Shown here: piece by piece, positions 28,693 to 37,505 of the stretch | How positions within the stretch are numbered: the first letter of the stretch is position 1 | Layout of the letters: each line of letters starts with the position of its first letter | Origin: JAYYZW01 sp965217605 | Lineage (GTDB): Bacteria; Pseudomonadota; Gammaproteobacteria; Ga0077536 | Length of the DNA stretch: 64,000 nt | Assembly (NCBI GenBank): GCA_965217605.1 | Contig: CBDCJB010000012.1 | Location: forward strand, 443,415 to 507,414 | Direction: 5' to 3' | Program-made: the position numbers and the translations under genes | The notes under the pieces: model-generated | Databases searched by the model: none | Told to the model about the DNA's origin: nothing | What the model saw: the letters and a program-made list of their open reading frames with translations, nothing else

Positions 28693-30015
28693 TCAGCGAC
28701 CGCCCGTCAAGGTCGAAACGCTGAACATGCGGCGGATCGCGGTGGCCTCGAACTTGGGGAAAATGACGGGATCCTTGGCCCGTGTAACGGTCGCATCGTT
28801 CTTGACGTAGTTGACTGCAATGGAGCCCGCCCAATAGCTGACGGTGTTTTCCGGCAAACGCTGGTCGTCGTCTTCGTACGGCCGCCGGTAAACGGTCATG
28901 ATGGACTTCCACACGGTGTTTTCGGCATTGAAGATCAAGGCGAGATTGACGTTATAGGTCTCTTCGTCGATGAACATGATCTTGCTCGCGACCGGATGGC
29001 CTTTCCATTTGGGTCGATGCTCGACGACAAAACACGGTCTGATCTGCCAGCGATCGTCCGGCACCCGGCTATGGGGCCCGTGCAGATGGGCGACGGAGTC
29101 ACGCGCGTTCGATACGTGCAGCACGGTCTTGCGCCCGAGATAGATCCAATCGAAATCGAGCACCTGCCCAGAGAATCCTTCGAAATCGTCCAACGAATAG
29201 TTGGAGCCCATGAAACCGTCCGCGCGCTCCCTCGCGGAGAGCCGACGCACACGGCGTTCCGTCGGCAGATACGAATTCACCTGATCGTCCTCGTGTGGAT
29301 CGATACCCCGTTCGATGACGAATTTAGTCCCTTTGACGTCGAAGGGCTCGAGGAAATCCATGAAATCCTTCCAATAGAGCCGATCGCTGTCTTCGCTGTC
29401 CACGCGGTAGCCATTTTCCGGAAAGCTGACTAAATGGCTCAGGTACACCCGGTAGTAGCTCGTACCGACGAAGCGATCGATATGGCCGCCACCCCTGTAT
29501 CCTTCGATCAAGTTTCCTGACACGCCCTCGGCCAAGGGTTCGACATAGCTCATTTGAAGCTCTTCGCTCGAGTAGCCGAGGTATTGCCAGCGGTGGATCT
29601 GGTTCCAACCGATCATCAGGCCCGCTTTATCCGGGGCCGCTGCGTCTATTTGCTCGACACTGAAGGGATGGCCGGCCGAATAGTTCTGCAGGCTGCCGTC
29701 GGCGCCCAACGTCGCCTGGTCGCGATACTTCGCGGTGACGTTCTGAAAGGTTTCGTGCGGTACGTAGACTCTCGTACCCACCACCTCCATGTTGAGCTCC
29801 GGAAACGCGAATTCATCGATAACGCCCGGCGGCAGGTAAGCTTGCAATCGAGCGAGGTCCTCGGCATGGATCGCGCCCATCGCTTCGTCGCGCGTCGTCC
29901 CCTGCGCGTATTGTTCCAGCCAGGTTTGAATATCTTGCCGCGTTACGGATCCGGCGAGGGTTGGCACGCACGTGGCCCACACCAGTAAACAAACGGCAAG
30001 CCTGGCAATATTCAT
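28693..30015 (-). CDS. DUF1329 family exported protein (LolB-like)
   Basis: A 440-residue protein with a Sec signal peptide (MNIARLAVCLLVWATC, cleavage near LAG). The body matches DUF1329: YNLNLALIFNAENTVWKSIM-like C-terminal blocks, KWKGHPVASKIMFIDEETY and WYWAGS-type segments. The family is thought to work at the outer membrane and is often found with DUF1302 proteins, absent here. GGAGGA lies before ATG 30015; the frame is open to 30039. Confidence 0.85.
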   Translation of the reverse strand: MNIARLAVCLLVWATCVPTLAGSVTRQDIQTWLEQYAQGTTRDEAMGAIHAEDLARLQAYLPPGVIDEFAFPELNMEVVGTRVYVPHETFQNVTAKYRDQATLGADGSLQNYSAGHPFSVEQIDAAAPDKAGLMIGWNQIHRWQYLGYSSEELQMSYVEPLAEGVSGNLIEGYRGGGHIDRFVGTSYYRVYLSHLVSFPENGYRVDSEDSDRLYWKDFMDFLEPFDVKGTKFVIERGIDPHEDDQVNSYLPTERRVRRLSARERADGFMGSNYSLDDFEGFSGQVLDFDWIYLGRKTVLHVSNARDSVAHLHGPHSRVPDDRWQIRPCFVVEHRPKWKGHPVASKIMFIDEETYNVNLALIFNAENTVWKSIMTVYRRPYEDDDQRLPENTVSYWAGSIAVNYVKNDATVTRAKDPVIFPKFEATAIRRMFSVSTLTGGR

Positions 30016-30214
30016 TCTTCCTCCGAGCACTTCGAGCATATAACGACCGACCTAGCTAACCGGCGTGCTAGGTGGCGGTGGGTTTAACGATGCCGTGGCC
30101 ACTTTTTCTCTATATTCCTCGCGGCCACGCAGCTGCGTTTCAAAGCCCAATCTAACGGGCGAGCCATCAGCTTCCGAGGATTTGGTTTCCAGACGCGAAC
30201 GATCGACCAACAAT
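30016..30214. other. Gap with possible C-terminal gene remnant
   Basis: On the minus strand a frame from about 30208 down reads like coding sequence (SSEADGSPVRLGFETQLRG, then EEYREKVATASLN) without a start, possibly the 3' end of a gene cut by arrival of the neighbouring low-GC gene. The assignment is weak. Confidence 0.2.
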
Positions 30215-30268
30215 AAGGTTGACAAATGCTGTTATAAGGTTGACAATATTGGCACGTAAGGTTGACAA
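30215..30268 (+). repeat. Three 11-bp iterons over the promoter/start of the HTH-GHKL gene
   Basis: AAGGTTGACAA occurs exactly at 30215, 30236 and 30258, spaced 21 and 22 bp, that is two helical turns. The last copy ends 14 bp before the GTG start. Such phasing suggests cooperative binding of a regulator, most simply the winged-helix protein encoded next to it. The TTGACA inside each copy also resembles a -35 box. Confidence 0.7.
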
Positions 30269-30282
30269 ACATTGGCGGATAC

Positions 30283-31317
30283 GTGACCGGAGTTCGAACA
30301 CGCGGCGAAACAATTAGACGCTACATAATCGCCAATGTTGAAAAGCACCCGAAAGACATTGCTATTGTAACTGCAACAAAGTTCGATATTACCCGTCAAG
30401 CCGTCAATAAGCACTTAAAACGTTTGGTTGGCGTAAAAGCGCTAGTTCGGAAAGGAAACACTCGGAATCGGACTTATTCTCTTCATCCATTAGAAGAGTG
30501 GCTGAAGCGATATGAAATTACGTCGTCATTAGAAGAAGACGTGATTTGGCGAAGTGATGTTGCGCCATCGCTGCAGCAGCTACCAGATAATGTTTTTGAG
30601 ATATGGCATTACGGATTTACAGAGATGTTCAATAACGTAATAGACCATTCGGGTGGTGAAATTGTGCGCATTAGATTTCGAAAAACCGCTACTACCTCGG
30701 AACTCCTCCTAGGTGATAACGGAATCGGAATATTCCGAAAAATTCAAGATGGGTTGGGACTGCTAGATGAGCGGCATGCAATTTTAGAGCTCGCCAAGGG
30801 AAAATTAACCACTGATCCAGAAAATCACACTGGAGAAGGAATTTTCTTTACATCTAGGATGTTCGAAGATTTTGATATCTTGTCAGGTGGGACATTTTTT
30901 ATGCATCGATTCGATGATGATGGAGATTGGATCCTAGAAAGTGAGGATTCACCTGGCACCTGGGTTTGGATGAAACTGAATAATCACACTGCAAGAACGA
31001 CGAAAAAGATCTTTGACCAGTATTCTTCGGAAGAGGAATTCGGGTTTACTAAAACCGTGGTTCCGGTACGACTCGCCCAATACGATGATGACAAACTAGT
31101 TTCTCGCTCACAAGCGAAACGGTTACTCGCCAGGGTTGACCGTTTCAAAACGGTAATTTTTGATTTCCAAGGCGTTGATTCGATAGGACAGGCATTCGCT
31201 GATGAAATATTCCGAGTGTTTGACTTGAAACATCCAGAAATTGAACTTATTTCGATAAAGACAAACTCAGCCGTCAAACGAATGATTACTCGAGCAAAGT
31301 CGTCTATGTCCACCTAA
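30283..31317 (+). CDS. Winged-helix / GHKL ATPase / DUF4325 protein
   Basis: About 344 residues in three parts: an N-terminal winged helix (IVTATKFDITRQAVNKHLKR, residues about 25-60); a GHKL ATPase core with N-box FTEMFNNVIDHSGG, G1 box LLGDNGIGIFRK and G2-like GEGIFFTSRMFEDFDI; and a C-terminal STAS-like DUF4325 domain (KTVIFDFQGVDSIGQAFADE). It joins DNA binding, an anti-sigma-kinase-like ATPase and a STAS-like module in one chain. GC is well below the neighbours, a sign of transfer. I prefer GTG 30283; TTG 30262 lies inside the third iteron. Partners and target are unknown. Confidence 0.8.
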   Translation: MTGVRTRGETIRRYIIANVEKHPKDIAIVTATKFDITRQAVNKHLKRLVGVKALVRKGNTRNRTYSLHPLEEWLKRYEITSSLEEDVIWRSDVAPSLQQLPDNVFEIWHYGFTEMFNNVIDHSGGEIVRIRFRKTATTSELLLGDNGIGIFRKIQDGLGLLDERHAILELAKGKLTTDPENHTGEGIFFTSRMFEDFDILSGGTFFMHRFDDDGDWILESEDSPGTWVWMKLNNHTARTTKKIFDQYSSEEEFGFTKTVVPVRLAQYDDDKLVSRSQAKRLLARVDRFKTVIFDFQGVDSIGQAFADEIFRVFDLKHPEIELISIKTNSAVKRMITRAKSSMST

Positions 31318-31373
31318 CATCGAGTTTATCCCACTGCACCGCTGTTTTGTTTACCGCTTCGCACGAGGCGGAT

Positions 31374-32138
31374 TCAGCGTAGACCGAGTATCCAGCCTTC
31401 GAGTTTTACCTGCCGGTGCTCCGGCAGCGTCAACGGCGGATTGAAATACTCCCTGAGCGCACCGCGCGCATCCATATCCTGCAGCCACATGGCGACCGCG
31501 TAGGCGTCCTGTTGATCGGGTGAGCGATCGGCCCGCGGATATCGCCGCCTCACCAGCGACGGATAGATCTCGGCGACGACACAGCGGCCTGTCTCGACAC
31601 CGAAGCCGTCAAACGGCCAGAAATGCGTCCTAGCTTTGAGATCCGGGTTGTTTCGCAGCCGCTTGAGCCACGGGATACCGGCGTGGGTCGATTTCGCGAC
31701 AGAACCTTGCACATCGAAATGAAACACGCTCTTGGCCGCGCCCGTCCAGCTTTCACACAGGCGTAGCTCGTCGCTCGTACCGCTGGGCGGGTTCTTATCG
31801 CGCACTCGATCCACCCACATATGATCGTGATCGGTCGGCCAGTAGGCGCAGAAGTGATCGAGGAAATCATCCCAGCTGCCGAGTTGGTGCCGCTTGAAAT
31901 AGCTCAGCGGAAAAGAAAACCCATGATCGATACCGATGATGCAAGGCGCGTCACCGGCCAGTTGTTCTTCGACGAAGCGGGCAACCTCTTTGCGACACCA
32001 GTTTCGCGCACCCTTGTCGTACGGTCGAACCGCTACGGCAGGCTTCCCGCTTTCACATCGATACACCTGCAAGCCGCGCACCCGCGAGACCGGCGCCCGG
32101 GCGCCCGAATAATCGATACCGATATATCGGGAGAACAT
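31374..32138 (-). CDS. DUF429 family protein
   Basis: A 254-residue protein beginning MFSRYIGIDYSGARAP, with PCIIGIDHGFSFPLSYF and late VVAEIYPSLVRRRYP and SPDQQDAYAVAMWL, matching DUF429-type RNase H-fold proteins (conserved D, D and DAxxxA). Function is unknown, probably nucleotide or nucleic-acid related. Its stop-side neighbour is the HTH-GHKL gene; the ChaC-like gene precedes it by 15 bp on the same strand. Confidence 0.75.
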   Translation of the reverse strand: MFSRYIGIDYSGARAPVSRVRGLQVYRCESGKPAVAVRPYDKGARNWCRKEVARFVEEQLAGDAPCIIGIDHGFSFPLSYFKRHQLGSWDDFLDHFCAYWPTDHDHMWVDRVRDKNPPSGTSDELRLCESWTGAAKSVFHFDVQGSVAKSTHAGIPWLKRLRNNPDLKARTHFWPFDGFGVETGRCVVAEIYPSLVRRRYPRADRSPDQQDAYAVAMWLQDMDARGALREYFNPPLTLPEHRQVKLEGWILGLR

Positions 32139-32153
32139 GGATGGATACGCGGC

Positions 32154-32678
32154 TTAATCTGTGGCCGTAGTTCCCAAGGCCCGCCGGAGGCCGTGCACTT
32201 CTTCGTCGTACACGCCCATCTCGTCCAAGGCGGTGACGAGGCGCAGCAGATATTCAACATTCGATCCACTGGGACCCACGGCGGTTGCGATCTGTGCCGC
32301 CACTTCGTCGATCGGCGCAGGCCCGACGAAGCTCGGATTCGCAGGCCCCGCAACATACGTAAATCCCGGTATGAACTGCCCGCGATCGAATTCGATGTCG
32401 ACCGCGACTTGTTCGTAGCCGTTCTTCTCGCGGTGATCGAGATCCGCGATGACCTGCTGGGCGCCGGTTGCGTGGAGTTGAAACGCCCTGCCCCAGCAAC
32501 TCGCCCCGGCCTCCTCGACCAGGGTGACGACGCGCCCCGGTGCGGCGGGAACACCGCGGTGGTCGGGAGACGCCTGCCAAAAGCGGCGGCGCCAACCATG
32601 AATGACGGCTTTACGGCTCGTTTGGTACGGAAAAGCGGGCCGCCAGATGAGCGAACCGTAGCCGAAAATCCACGTCAT
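32154..32678 (-). CDS. ChaC-like glutathione-specific gamma-glutamylcyclotransferase
   Basis: A 174-residue protein with the substrate-binding loop FGYGSLIWRP at the N-terminus and DHREKNGYE carrying the catalytic Glu, the ChaC pattern. It would cleave glutathione to 5-oxoproline and Cys-Gly. The length is normal. Co-directional with DUF429 and divergent from the GDPD gene. Confidence 0.88.
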   Translation of the reverse strand: MTWIFGYGSLIWRPAFPYQTSRKAVIHGWRRRFWQASPDHRGVPAAPGRVVTLVEEAGASCWGRAFQLHATGAQQVIADLDHREKNGYEQVAVDIEFDRGQFIPGFTYVAGPANPSFVGPAPIDEVAAQIATAVGPSGSNVEYLLRLVTALDEMGVYDEEVHGLRRALGTTATD

Positions 32679-32698
32679 GGTCGTCGAATCCTAGTCGT

Positions 32699-33484
32699 TT
32701 GAGCACGCATTTTCGCGAGATCTTCGGATTAGAGCGTGCGAAACTCAAGCATCGAAACCGTGAGGACATACAGCTGATCGTCTTCGGTCATCGGGGCGCC
32801 GCGGGTCACGCGCCGGAAAATACCTTGCCGTCGATCGAATTCGCGCTGACAGCGGGTGTCGACGGGGTCGAGATCGATGTACGCCTCCTCGACGACGCCA
32901 TCATCGTACTGCACGACGTAACCGTCGATCGCACCACATCGGGGAGCGGACACTACAAGTCGATGTCGCTCGATCGGCTGCGCAGCCTGGACGCAGGCGG
33001 CGGCGCGCCTATCCCCCTACTGCAAGAAGTCGTCGATCTCATCGACGGACGCGTGGACCTCAACGTGGAAGTGAAGGAACCCGGGATTGCGGCCCAGGTC
33101 GTCGACGCATTGATGGCCATGACCGCCTCGCGAGCCCAGTGGCGTTCACGAATCTTATTGTCATCCTTCGATGTAGCGACGACTTATCAACTCGCGCGGG
33201 AGCGTGGCGAAATGCGGTTGGGGATCCTCTATGAAGACAGCTTTGACAGTGCGTTGGCCCGGGCTAAAACGCTCGGCGCTTATTCCCTGCACATGTCGGG
33301 CCGATCGATCGAACTCGACGACATCGCGCTCACGCACGCGAACAACATCGCCGTGTTCGTTTATACGGTTAACGAACAAGCCGATATTCTCCGTTGCGCC
33401 GAAGCCCGGGTGGACGGTGTGTTCTCCGACTACCCCGACCGCGTCGTGGCGTTCAACCGGGGTCTGGGCAAGCAGGGCGATTGA
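32699..33484 (+). CDS. Glycerophosphodiester phosphodiesterase (cytosolic, UgpQ-like)
   Basis: Hydrolyses glycerophosphodiesters to glycerol-3-phosphate and an alcohol. The TIM-barrel motifs are clear: GHRGAAGHAPENTLPSI (catalytic His and Glu), VEIDVRLLDD, IIVLHDVTVDRTT (second His), LNVEVKEP. No signal peptide, so cytoplasmic. The start is uncertain: TTG 32699 gives a 25-residue leader not typical of the family, and I see no better codon nearby. It leads the glycerol block with glpK and glpD. Confidence 0.88.
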   Translation: MSTHFREIFGLERAKLKHRNREDIQLIVFGHRGAAGHAPENTLPSIEFALTAGVDGVEIDVRLLDDAIIVLHDVTVDRTTSGSGHYKSMSLDRLRSLDAGGGAPIPLLQEVVDLIDGRVDLNVEVKEPGIAAQVVDALMAMTASRAQWRSRILLSSFDVATTYQLARERGEMRLGILYEDSFDSALARAKTLGAYSLHMSGRSIELDDIALTHANNIAVFVYTVNEQADILRCAEARVDGVFSDYPDRVVAFNRGLGKQGD

Positions 33485-33518
33485 GTAGCCTGGATGTAGC
33501 GTAGCGGAATCCGGGTTC

Positions 33519-35021
33519 ATGCCTATATCGGATCACATCCTCGCCCTCGATCAAGGAACGACGAGCTCGCGCGCGATCGTCTTCGAAAGCTCGGGTCGCA
33601 TCGCGGGAATCGCACAGCAGGAATTCCGACAGATCTACCCGCATGCCGGATGGGTCGAACACGATCCGCGCGCGATCCGCGATACGCAGTTCGCCGTTGC
33701 GCGCGCCGCGTTGGTCGACGCCGGTATCACCGCAGGCGATCTCGCGGCGATAGGCATTACCAATCAGCGCGAGACCACCATCCTGTGGGATCGGCGTACG
33801 GGCGAACCCGTCGCGAACGCGCTCGTATGGCAGGACCGGCGCACCGCGCCTTTGTGCGAAGCGGTGCGGGCGACGGGCGCGGAAGAGCTGGTGCGCGAGA
33901 AGACGGGTCTGTTGCTCGATCCCTATTTTTCTGCATCGAAGATCCGCTGGCTGCTCGACGCTATCGACGGCCTGCGCGACCGTGCCGAACGCGGCGAGCT
34001 CGCGTTCGGCACGGTCGACAGCTGGCTCGTCTGGCATCTGACCGGCGGCGAGGTGCATACGACTGACGCCACGAATGCGTCACGCACCATGCTCTACAAC
34101 ATCCGGACGGGCGATTGGGATGAAGAGCTCCTGACGTTATGGCAGATCCCCCGATCATTGCTACCTGCGGTCTGTGATACGAGCGGTGTATGTGCATCGA
34201 CGCGGTTGTTTGGAAAAGAAGTGCCCATTTCGGGTATCGCAGGCGATCAACAGGCGGCCTTGTTCGGCCAGGCCTGCTTCGACCCGGGCATGGCCAAGTG
34301 CACCTACGGCACCGGTTGTTTCATCTTGATGGCGACCGGCAGCGAGGCGCCGATTTCACGGAACGGCCTGCTGACCACGGTCGCGGGGCGCAGTTCCGGC
34401 GTAACCGAATACGCGTTGGAAGGCAGCGTGTTCATGGGTGGCGCGACCGTCCAATGGTTGCGCGACGGCCTCGGTATTATCGAAGACGCTGCCGCGGTCG
34501 AGGCGCTCGCCCGTGAAGTCGAGCACAGCGACGGCGTCGTACTGGTGCCGGCGTTCGCGGGTCTCGGCGCCCCACATTGGGACCCGCATGCGCGTGCGGT
34601 TTTGATCGGCATGACGCGGGCGACGACCAAGGCCCACATCGCGCGCGCCGCGCTGGACGGCATCGCCTGGCAGGTGGCCGACGTGATCACCGTCATGGCC
34701 GCCGATGCCGAAATCGACCTTGCCGAGCTGCGCGTCGACGGTGGCGCCAGTGCAAACGATCTGCTGATGCAGTGTCAGGCCGATTTCATCGCGGCGCCCA
34801 TCGTGCGGCCGCGCAACGTCGAATGCACAGCCTACGGCGCCGCGTTGCTGGCTGGACTCAGCGTCGGGATCTTCAAGGATCGCCAGGCGATCGCCGATAG
34901 CTGGCAAGCGGAAGCGCGCTTTCAACCGCGGCTTTCCTACGCGGACGTCGCGGAGCGCCGCCTGCGCTGGACGCGAGCGGTGGAAAAATCCCGACATTGG
35001 TATTCCGCAACCTCCGATTGA
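33519..35021 (+). CDS. glpK: Glycerol kinase
   Basis: Phosphorylates glycerol to glycerol-3-phosphate with ATP. The 500-residue protein has the FGGY-kinase motifs LALDQGTTSSRAIVF at the N-terminus, GITNQRETTILWDRRTG, GIAGDQQAALFGQACF, and the late DGGASANDLLMQCQADF. Full length. It starts 34 bp after the GDPD gene and is followed after 19 bp by glpD. Confidence 0.96.
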   Translation: MPISDHILALDQGTTSSRAIVFESSGRIAGIAQQEFRQIYPHAGWVEHDPRAIRDTQFAVARAALVDAGITAGDLAAIGITNQRETTILWDRRTGEPVANALVWQDRRTAPLCEAVRATGAEELVREKTGLLLDPYFSASKIRWLLDAIDGLRDRAERGELAFGTVDSWLVWHLTGGEVHTTDATNASRTMLYNIRTGDWDEELLTLWQIPRSLLPAVCDTSGVCASTRLFGKEVPISGIAGDQQAALFGQACFDPGMAKCTYGTGCFILMATGSEAPISRNGLLTTVAGRSSGVTEYALEGSVFMGGATVQWLRDGLGIIEDAAAVEALAREVEHSDGVVLVPAFAGLGAPHWDPHARAVLIGMTRATTKAHIARAALDGIAWQVADVITVMAADAEIDLAELRVDGGASANDLLMQCQADFIAAPIVRPRNVECTAYGAALLAGLSVGIFKDRQAIADSWQAEARFQPRLSYADVAERRLRWTRAVEKSRHWYSATSD

Positions 35022-35040
35022 ATCAGGGGCCGTCGGCTGC

Positions 35041-35751
35041 ATGAATCGCTCAGCGTTCCTGGAACGCATTTCGACATCGGATCCGAATTTTGACGTGGTC
35101 GTGATCGGCGGCGGTGCGAACGGCGCCGGCATCGCTTTGGACGCTGCGGGACGCGGCTTGTCGGTGCTGTTGCTGGAGCGCGGGGATTTCGGGTGCGGGA
35201 CGTCGTCGCGCAGCAGCAAACTCATCCACGGCGGCGTCCGTTACCTGGCTTTGGGGCAGTTCGGATTGATCCGCGAAGCGCTCGCCGAACGCGCACTGTT
35301 ATTGAACAATGCCAGTGCGATCGTCAAGCCGCTACCTTTCGTGATCCCCGCGGCGAGCCGCCTGGAGCTATTCAAGTTCGCGGCCGGTCTCAAGCTTTAC
35401 GATTGGCTTGCGCGGGCGAAGCGGGTGGGGTCGAGCAAAACCCTCGGTGCGCATGAAGCGCGCGCGCTCGTGCCGGGGCTGAAGCCGCACGACAGCGTCG
35501 GTGCGGCGTGCTATTTCGACGCCCATTTCGATGACGCTCGCCTGCTCACGGCCATTCTGAACACCGCCGCGGTGCGCGGTGCCGTGGTGTTGAACTATTG
35601 CGAAGTCACTGAACTCCTCAAGGGTCCGGGCGGTCGAGTCTGCGGCGTCAGGGCGCTCGACCGAATCGCTGGCCAGCCCTACGAAATCGGCGCGCGTTGC
35701 GTCATCAATGCTGACGTCGTTGGCTCAAGTCCAACTATGGTTATCACTTAA
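35041..35751 (+). pseudogene. glpD: Glycerol-3-phosphate dehydrogenase, 3' end lost
   Basis: The frame has the FAD-binding Rossmann motif (DVVVIGGGANGAGIALDAAG), GTSSRSSKLIHGGVRYL and YFDAHFDDARLL, all typical of GlpD. Similarity ends at CVINA (about base 35713); 12 unrelated residues follow before a stop. About 280 of the normal ~500 residues are missing, including the substrate-binding domain, so the enzyme cannot work. The break marks the left edge of the IS-rich island. Confidence 0.9.
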
Positions 35752-35962
35752 AAATCAATAGGATAGGCGATTTACGAAGCTGCTCAAATTCGCACGCTTC
35801 CATGCTCGTAAGTGCACTGTAAGTGCAACTGAGACGCATGCTCGATTAGAGAAATGACGCCAGAAAGCCCCATTTGCGTTTTGGCGCGAGATCTCAGCGC
35901 ACAGCGAATCTAGCTATAGAGTCGAGATCTCGCAATGGCGGCGAAATGGAACGCGTTGATGT
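35752..35962. repeat. Island edge with a short relative of the structured repeat
   Basis: No gene is seen. At about 35871-35950 two GAGATCTCGC-type arms (one reversed) lie about 45 bp apart and end in CAATGGCGGCGAAATGG, resembling the hairpin part of the larger repeats at 39937, 43106 and 53104. It directly follows the stop of the minus-strand small gene. Confidence 0.45.
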
Positions 35963-36133
35963 CTATTTTCGACGTGTCAAACGTTGCTTCGTCTCACTCA
36001 CGATTTTTTCAGGGTTCACGTTGAACGGACGAGATGTAGTTTTCTGTTGCGGTGGGGTGTTCGCCATCCGACCGACAGCTTCATCACGCCGCCTGGTAAT
36101 CTCAGCTTTGCTATATTCGTTATTCTTTTCCAT
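35963..36133 (-). CDS. Small 56-residue protein coupled to the HNH remnant
   Basis: The frame MEKNNEYSKAEITRRRDEAV continues to RRK and stop. Charged, Arg/Lys-rich, with a MANTPPQQK segment. Its ATG lies 2 bp after the stop of the HNH remnant, so it was probably translationally coupled to that nuclease gene. Similar short basic proteins accompany some HNH restriction genes in my memory, but I cannot name a family. Confidence 0.5.
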   Translation of the reverse strand: MEKNNEYSKAEITRRRDEAVGRMANTPPQQKTTSRPFNVNPEKIVSETKQRLTRRK

Positions 36134-36135
36134 CG

Positions 36136-36310
36136 TTAGTTCTTTATCGCAGTGTTGCAGTATGGATGTACTAGATCGCCGTTGGATGCGTCACCTAATC
36201 CACTTTCTCTCACGGGAACGATGTGATCATAGGAGATTGACTTCCTGGGATCGAGTTTGCCGCCGCAGATTGGACACTCAAGCGCGCTCTCAAGAGCCTT
36301 ACGCACAAAG
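36136..36310 (-). pseudogene. C-terminal remnant of an HNH endonuclease
   Basis: About 57 residues remain: HFVRKALESALECPICGGKL, then SYDHIVPVRESGLGDASNGD and LVHPYCNTAIKN before the stop. This is a treble-clef HNH end (CPIC, DHI, HPYCN), as at the C-terminus of many DUF262-type restriction proteins. The 5' part is cut exactly at the end of the IS3 element at 36311. Confidence 0.75.
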
Positions 36311-36351
36311 TGGAGTTGCCCCGTTTCCGTGGACGGTATGGCGCTTGGGTT

Positions 36352-37200
36352 TCAAGCAGCCTGTTGATAATTATTTTCATAGTTTAGCGGTGATTGCTGA
36401 CCGAGGGATGAGTGACGACGGTGTGGGTTGTACCAGCCTTCGATGAACTCGAAGATCGCCATCTTCGCGTCGGCCTGCGTCTTGAAACTGTGGCGGTCGA
36501 TGAGTTCGCATTCGAGCGTCGCGAAGAAGCTCTCGGCCATCGCGTTATCGTAGCAATCGCCGACCGATCCCATCGACGGTTGTACACCCATTAACCGGCA
36601 GCGCTTGCCGAAGGCGAACGAAGTGTACTGGCAGCCCTGGTCACTGTGATGGATCACATTCTTCGGTCGACGCTGCCATAGCGCCATGTTGAGCGCCTCG
36701 AGCACGAGCTCAGTGCGCAGATGCGTCGCCATCGACCAGCCTACGACGCGCCGACTGAATGCATCGACGACAACCGCCAGATACACGAACCCCGCCCACG
36801 TCGGCACGTCGGTCACGTCAGCAACCCACAGTGCGTCCGGCCGCGAAGCCACGAAGTGACGCTCGACCAGATCCGGCGCCGGGCGGGCATCGTGATCGCG
36901 GCGTGTCGTGCGCGTCCTTGTGCGTCGACTCACCCCGGCCAAACCCCATTCACGCAGCAGCCTGGCGACGCGCTTGCGACCCACGTGCGTCCCCTCATCC
37001 GCGAGCTCGGCGTGAATACGCGGTGCCCCATAGGTGCCTCGACTCCAGCTGTGGATGGCCTGGATACGTGCCCTGAGTTGCGCGTCGCGCTTCGACCGCG
37101 CTGAGGGTTCACGTGTCCGACACGCGTAGTAGCCACTCGGGGAGACACCGAGTAGCCGGCACATCGGCGCGATCCGGTAGGTGGCCTGATTCACTCTCAT
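36352..37200 (-). CDS. IS3-family transposase OrfB (integrase core)
   Basis: The 282-residue rve-type transposase has the DDE triad in context: LWVADVTDVPTW, VIHHSDQGCQYTS and NAMAESFFATLECEL, ending with HRRHSSLGQQSPLNYE. Its ATG overlaps the orfA stop (ATGA), so it can be made by coupling or frameshifting. Confidence 0.92.
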   Translation of the reverse strand: MRVNQATYRIAPMCRLLGVSPSGYYACRTREPSARSKRDAQLRARIQAIHSWSRGTYGAPRIHAELADEGTHVGRKRVARLLREWGLAGVSRRTRTRTTRRDHDARPAPDLVERHFVASRPDALWVADVTDVPTWAGFVYLAVVVDAFSRRVVGWSMATHLRTELVLEALNMALWQRRPKNVIHHSDQGCQYTSFAFGKRCRLMGVQPSMGSVGDCYDNAMAESFFATLECELIDRHSFKTQADAKMAIFEFIEGWYNPHRRHSSLGQQSPLNYENNYQQAA

Positions 37201-37505
37201 GAACGCGAAGATTTCCTCGAATCGGTCTCCCGAGCGAACCAGACCGTGGCTTTTGAAAGGATCTCCCGTTCCTCACGTAGCCGCCGATTCTCCCGACGCA
37301 GACGCCGCAGTTCTTCGCGTTCGGCAGTGGTCAGACCGTCGTTGCGGCGACCTTCATCACGGTCGGCCTGCGCGACCCAGTTGCGTACGGTCTGTGCGGT
37401 CGGCTCAAACTCGCGTGCCAGGTCTTCCGGGCTGCGGCCCGCCCGTACCCGTTCGATCATCGGTTGCCGGAAGGCCGGTGGATAGGCAGTTCGTGTTTTG
37501 GGCAT
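37197..37505 (-). CDS. IS3-family transposase OrfA
   Basis: A 102-residue protein with an N-terminal helix-turn-helix (YPPAFRQPMIERVRAG, EDLAREFEPTAQTVRNWVAQ) and a leucine-zipper-like C-terminus (ELRRLRRENRRLREEREIL). Works with OrfB in transposition. Confidence 0.9.
   Translation of the reverse strand: MPKTRTAYPPAFRQPMIERVRAGRSPEDLAREFEPTAQTVRNWVAQADRDEGRRNDGLTTAEREELRRLRRENRRLREEREILSKATVWFARETDSRKSSRS

Noticed and set aside
30215..30268. The AAGGTTGACAA iterons as a replication origin.
   Set aside because: Only three copies, no AT-rich unwinding region or Rep gene; autoregulatory operators are simpler.
35874..36446. A plus-strand 190-codon frame in the island's left edge.
   Set aside because: It overlaps a recognisable minus-strand HNH end, a coupled small gene and IS3 orfB, and has no family character.
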